Assembly: GCF_000721705.1 (NCBI RefSeq)
Contig: NZ_JOJL01000052.1
Span: forward strand, 1-42,165
Origin: Actinoplanes subtropicus
GTDB lineage: Bacteria; Actinomycetota; Actinomycetes; Mycobacteriales; Micromonosporaceae
Reading direction: 5' to 3'
DNA length: 42,165 nt
Made by a program: the position numbers and the translations under genes. This document shows, piece after piece, positions 39,364 through 42,165 of this stretch. Numbering within the stretch: position 1 is the stretch's first letter; each line of letters begins with the position of its first letter. The notes beneath the pieces are model-generated. The model was not told the DNA's origin, ran no database searches, and saw only the letters and a program-made list of their open reading frames with translations.

Positions 39364-40506
39364 GTGCAAGATCGTTATCAATCCCTGACGCGGCGAGCAT
39401 TTCTCGGCACCGGGGCGGCGGCGCTCGCCGGCCTGCCCCTGGGCGTGGCCGGACCGGCGTTCGCGGCCCCGGCCGGCCCCGGCGAACGGCGTGGCGAGGT
39501 ACCGTTCGGGCCGGTGGTGGTGGCGGACCCGGGTCGCGGGGCGTCGTACGCACGCGCCCTGCGCCGCGGCCGGTCACGCTCCTGGCTGGCGACCTTCCAG
39601 CAGTTCGGGGCGCCGGGTTTCCCGATCTTCCGGAGCGACGACGACGGCCGCACGTGGTACCGGCAGGGCAACGTGCCCGCCGCCGGTGAAGCCACCGGGG
39701 TGTGGCTGCAGCCGTTCCTGTACGAGCTGCCGCGCGCCTTCGCGGGCCTGCCGAAGGGCGCGGTCCTGTGCGCCGGCAATGCGCTGGGCGACTTCTCGAG
39801 CACCAGGATCGAGCTCTACGCCAGCGTCGACGGCGGGGTCACCTGGGCCTTCCTGAGCACGGTCGCGGAGGGCGGCGCGCCGGTCCCGGAGAACGGCAAC
39901 ACGCCGGTGTGGGAGCCGTTCCTGCTGCTGCACGACGACCGGCTCATCTGCTACTACTCCGACCAGCGCGACCCGGACCACGGGCAGAAGCTGGCCCATC
40001 AGACCAGCCGGGACCTGCGTACCTGGGGACCGGTGGTGGACGACGCCGTGGGCACCGACTACAACCAGCGCCCTGGCATGACCACCGTCGCGCGGGTGCA
40101 TCGCCGCTTGTGGATCATGACTCACGAAGCGGGCGGGAACTCCGGCGACAACTTCTACGCCGTGCACTACAAGCTGGCGGCGGATCCGGAGTCGTTCGGG
40201 CCGGCTCCGGACATCGTGCTCCACGATCGGGACGGCTACGTCCCGTCGGCGGCCCCGACCGTGTCGTGGTCGGACTCCGGCGGCCCGATGGGGACGATCG
40301 TGGTCACCGCGAACAGCGACCAGGACTTCTTCGTCAACCGCCACCTCGGCGACCCCGGCAAGTGGACGCGCTTGTCCTCGCCGATCCCCGGAGGCTACAG
40401 CCGGTTCACGATCCCGCTGCCCCACACCGGCCTGGTCTTCGTGGTGACCGGTCCCTACTACGCGGAAAGCGGTCCGATTCAGGCGGGCGTGGTGGAACTG
40501 AGCTGA
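39364..40506 (+). CDS. Tat-exported six-bladed beta-propeller glycosidase (GH93 exo-arabinanase-like)
   Basis: 380 residues from GTG 39364 (GGGAGG 5 nt upstream). A Tat signal (SLTRRAFLGTGAAALAG) precedes a sialidase-like propeller with Asp-box-type blades: FRSDDDGRTWYRQGN, YASVDGGVTWAFLS. The stretch VWEPFLLLHDDRLICYYSDQ followed by RDPDHGQKLAHQTSRDL is what I recall from GH93 exo-1,5-alpha-L-arabinanases; its Glu would be one catalytic residue. GH33 sialidase is less likely because the Arg triad and FRIP motif are not evident. It is divergent from the GH3 gene and overlaps the convergent PaaX gene by 28 bp. Trimming arabinan side chains fits the neighbourhood. Confidence 0.78.
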   Translation: MQDRYQSLTRRAFLGTGAAALAGLPLGVAGPAFAAPAGPGERRGEVPFGPVVVADPGRGASYARALRRGRSRSWLATFQQFGAPGFPIFRSDDDGRTWYRQGNVPAAGEATGVWLQPFLYELPRAFAGLPKGAVLCAGNALGDFSSTRIELYASVDGGVTWAFLSTVAEGGAPVPENGNTPVWEPFLLLHDDRLICYYSDQRDPDHGQKLAHQTSRDLRTWGPVVDDAVGTDYNQRPGMTTVARVHRRLWIMTHEAGGNSGDNFYAVHYKLAADPESFGPAPDIVLHDRDGYVPSAAPTVSWSDSGGPMGTIVVTANSDQDFFVNRHLGDPGKWTRLSSPIPGGYSRFTIPLPHTGLVFVVTGPYYAESGPIQAGVVELS

Positions 40507-41471
40507 CCGCGCGGGGCGTCGGCGACGGCCGCGGCCATCTCGGCCACGGTGTGCGCCCGGAGGCCGGCGCCGGGCCGGCCGGCGAACCGGCTCACCACGA
40601 CCCGGACGTGCTCCTGAGCCCGGTCGGCCAGGCCGTCGTAGATCTCGACGAAGATCTCCCGCGCCTTGGCCCGGGGCCAGTCCGCCGGCATCAGTTCGAT
40701 CGGCAGCTGGGGATCGAGCGACGGGATGAGCCGGTAGGTGTCCATGATCTCGGTACGGGCCTTGACCGCGGCCGCCCCGGCGATCCGCCCGCCGCGTACC
40801 CGGGTCAGCACCGGCCGCCAGCGCCGGATGAACGTCTCGTAGGTCCGGGCGATGGCGGCGACGTCCCAGGCCTCGATCGGGTTGCGGTTGGTCGCCGTCG
40901 CGAGGTCGACGTGGTCGGACCGGAACACGCTCATCGTCCCGAGGGTGACGGCCGCCAGCCCCTCGCGGACGGTGGGGTTCAGGGTGTCCGGCGAGATCCA
41001 GACCCCGTCGTACAGCGGCGCGAAGCCGAGCCATCGGAGGCGGCCCCGGAACGCGCGCCGATAGGTGTTGTCCGCCTCCGGGAAGGAGAAGGCGATCAGC
41101 GTCCAGCGCCCGTCCCAGGCCGGGACCGTAGCGCCGAACCGGGCGATCCACGCGCCGCCGGCCGACAACTCGTCCGCGGCCGCCCCGGTCAACCGGCAGT
41201 AGCTGTTCCGTCCGTCCCGGCGGCTCTCCAGCACGCCTCGACGGGTCAGCCTGCTGGCCGCCGTACGGGCCGCGCCGTTGCTGACACCGCAGTCGCCGAG
41301 CAGCGCCACCAGCGACGCGGCCGGCAGCCAGGCACGCGTCCGCACGGTGTAGTCGGCCACCAGCGTCGTCGCCAGGCCTTGCGCCGTGTTGCCCGCCGGA
41401 CGCCGGGCCGGCCGCGCGGATCCGGCGGCGACGTCGGGAAAGATCTCCTCGATCTCGTACGGGGTTTCCAC
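40479..41471 (-). CDS. PaaX-family transcriptional regulator
   Basis: 330 residues from GTG 41471 (GGAG 6 nt upstream). The N-terminal winged helix (about 30-105) has AWLPAASLVALLGDCGVSNG and ARTAASRLTRRGVLES. The PaaX central ferredoxin-like domain follows (WDGRWTLIAFSFPE, YRRAFRGRLRWLGFAPLYDG, VWISP), then the PaaX C-terminal helices (YETFIRRWRPVL, MDTYRLIPSLDPQLPIELMP). PaaX itself represses phenylacetate catabolism, but family members in actinobacteria have other targets. It is divergent from the GH10 gene at 41644, so it may control that xylanase. No phenylacetate genes are present. Confidence 0.88.
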   Translation of the reverse strand: METPYEIEEIFPDVAAGSARPARRPAGNTAQGLATTLVADYTVRTRAWLPAASLVALLGDCGVSNGAARTAASRLTRRGVLESRRDGRNSYCRLTGAAADELSAGGAWIARFGATVPAWDGRWTLIAFSFPEADNTYRRAFRGRLRWLGFAPLYDGVWISPDTLNPTVREGLAAVTLGTMSVFRSDHVDLATATNRNPIEAWDVAAIARTYETFIRRWRPVLTRVRGGRIAGAAAVKARTEIMDTYRLIPSLDPQLPIELMPADWPRAKAREIFVEIYDGLADRAQEHVRVVVSRFAGRPGAGLRAHTVAEMAAAVADAPRGQLSSTTPA

Positions 41472-41567
41472 GGCACACTCCGACGCTGCGCTGGACCGCT
41501 GGCAAAGGCATTGAACGGGGCGCGCGGCCGATCGGTCAACACGGCCGCCGACATCGAAGTGAATCAA

Positions 41568-42165
<598 letters not shown>

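Noticed and set aside
39364..40506. GH33 sialidase
   Set aside because: Asp-box-like blades are present, but no FRIP motif or Arg triad is evident, whereas the WEPFLL and YYSDQRDP stretch fits GH93 better.

Overview
The window is a high-GC, almost gap-free actinobacterial segment. Coding third positions are nearly all G or C, lipoprotein and Tat signals are common, and many secreted enzymes carry ricin-type beta-trefoil (CBM13) modules. This fits a filamentous, plant-litter-degrading member of the Micromonosporaceae (Actinoplanes-like), although no rRNA or other taxonomic marker is present. The genus is an inference. No rRNA, tRNA, CRISPR array or intact insertion sequence was seen.

Layout. 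1-760 is the 3' end of a GH10 xylanase with a CBM13. 994-4882 is a CUT1 sugar ABC transporter (binding protein and two permeases, no ATPase) followed by a GntR/FadR regulator. 5016-7400 (-) is a secreted beta-helix enzyme with a CBM13. 7536-10403 (-) is a CUT2 sugar transporter operon (permease, single-domain ATPase, binding protein) with a 5 x 13-bp hairpin repeat before the binding-protein gene. A LarA-type nickel-pincer racemase/epimerase lies divergent to it at 10628-11911. 12012-12488 encodes a small secreted protein of unknown role. 12499-17294 (-) looks like one operon: small membrane protein, FHA protein, amidohydrolase, APC permease and glutamine-synthetase-like enzyme. It resembles a split FluG system with its own transporter. 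17467-18412 (-) holds an SDR oxidoreductase and the 3' remnant of another gene.

18539-29263 is a polysaccharide-degradation block: feruloyl/acetyl esterase, GH43 (exo-beta-1,3-galactanase type), two GH54 arabinofuranosidases with opposite domain orders, and a GH29 fucosidase. A GntR regulator and a CUT2 ATPase lie between them; the permease next to that ATPase has been gutted by an internal deletion. 29525-30574 is a Gfo/Idh/MocA oxidoreductase. 30758-39143 (-) is an arabinoxylan block: GH10-CBM2-GH62 enzyme, an ECF sigma factor fused through a membrane helix to an extracellular AbfB (CBM42) arabinose-binding domain, a leucine-rich-repeat protein, and a frameshifted GH3 beta-xylosidase/glucosidase. 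39364-40506 is a Tat-exported beta-propeller glycosidase (GH93/sialidase-like), 40479-41471 (-) a PaaX-family regulator, and 41644-end the 5' part of another GH10 xylanase.

How it fits together. Secreted enzymes debranch arabinoxylan and arabinogalactan-type polymers, ABC transporters import the products, and cytoplasmic oxidoreductase and epimerase enzymes may process them. Three promoters share a 16-bp palindrome (core CGAACCGATTCG) placed just after the -10 box; a fourth copy lies further downstream in its leader. This implies one LacI-like repressor encoded elsewhere. The sigma-TM-AbfB fusion beside the GH10-CBM2-GH62 gene is the most novel element: it could be a one-protein, membrane-spanning polysaccharide sensor.

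No stretch longer than 300 bases lacks a gene. The largest gaps (761-993, 10404-10627, 17295-17590, 19883-20135, 29264-29524, 39144-39363) hold the promoters, operators, terminators and the gene remnant described below.
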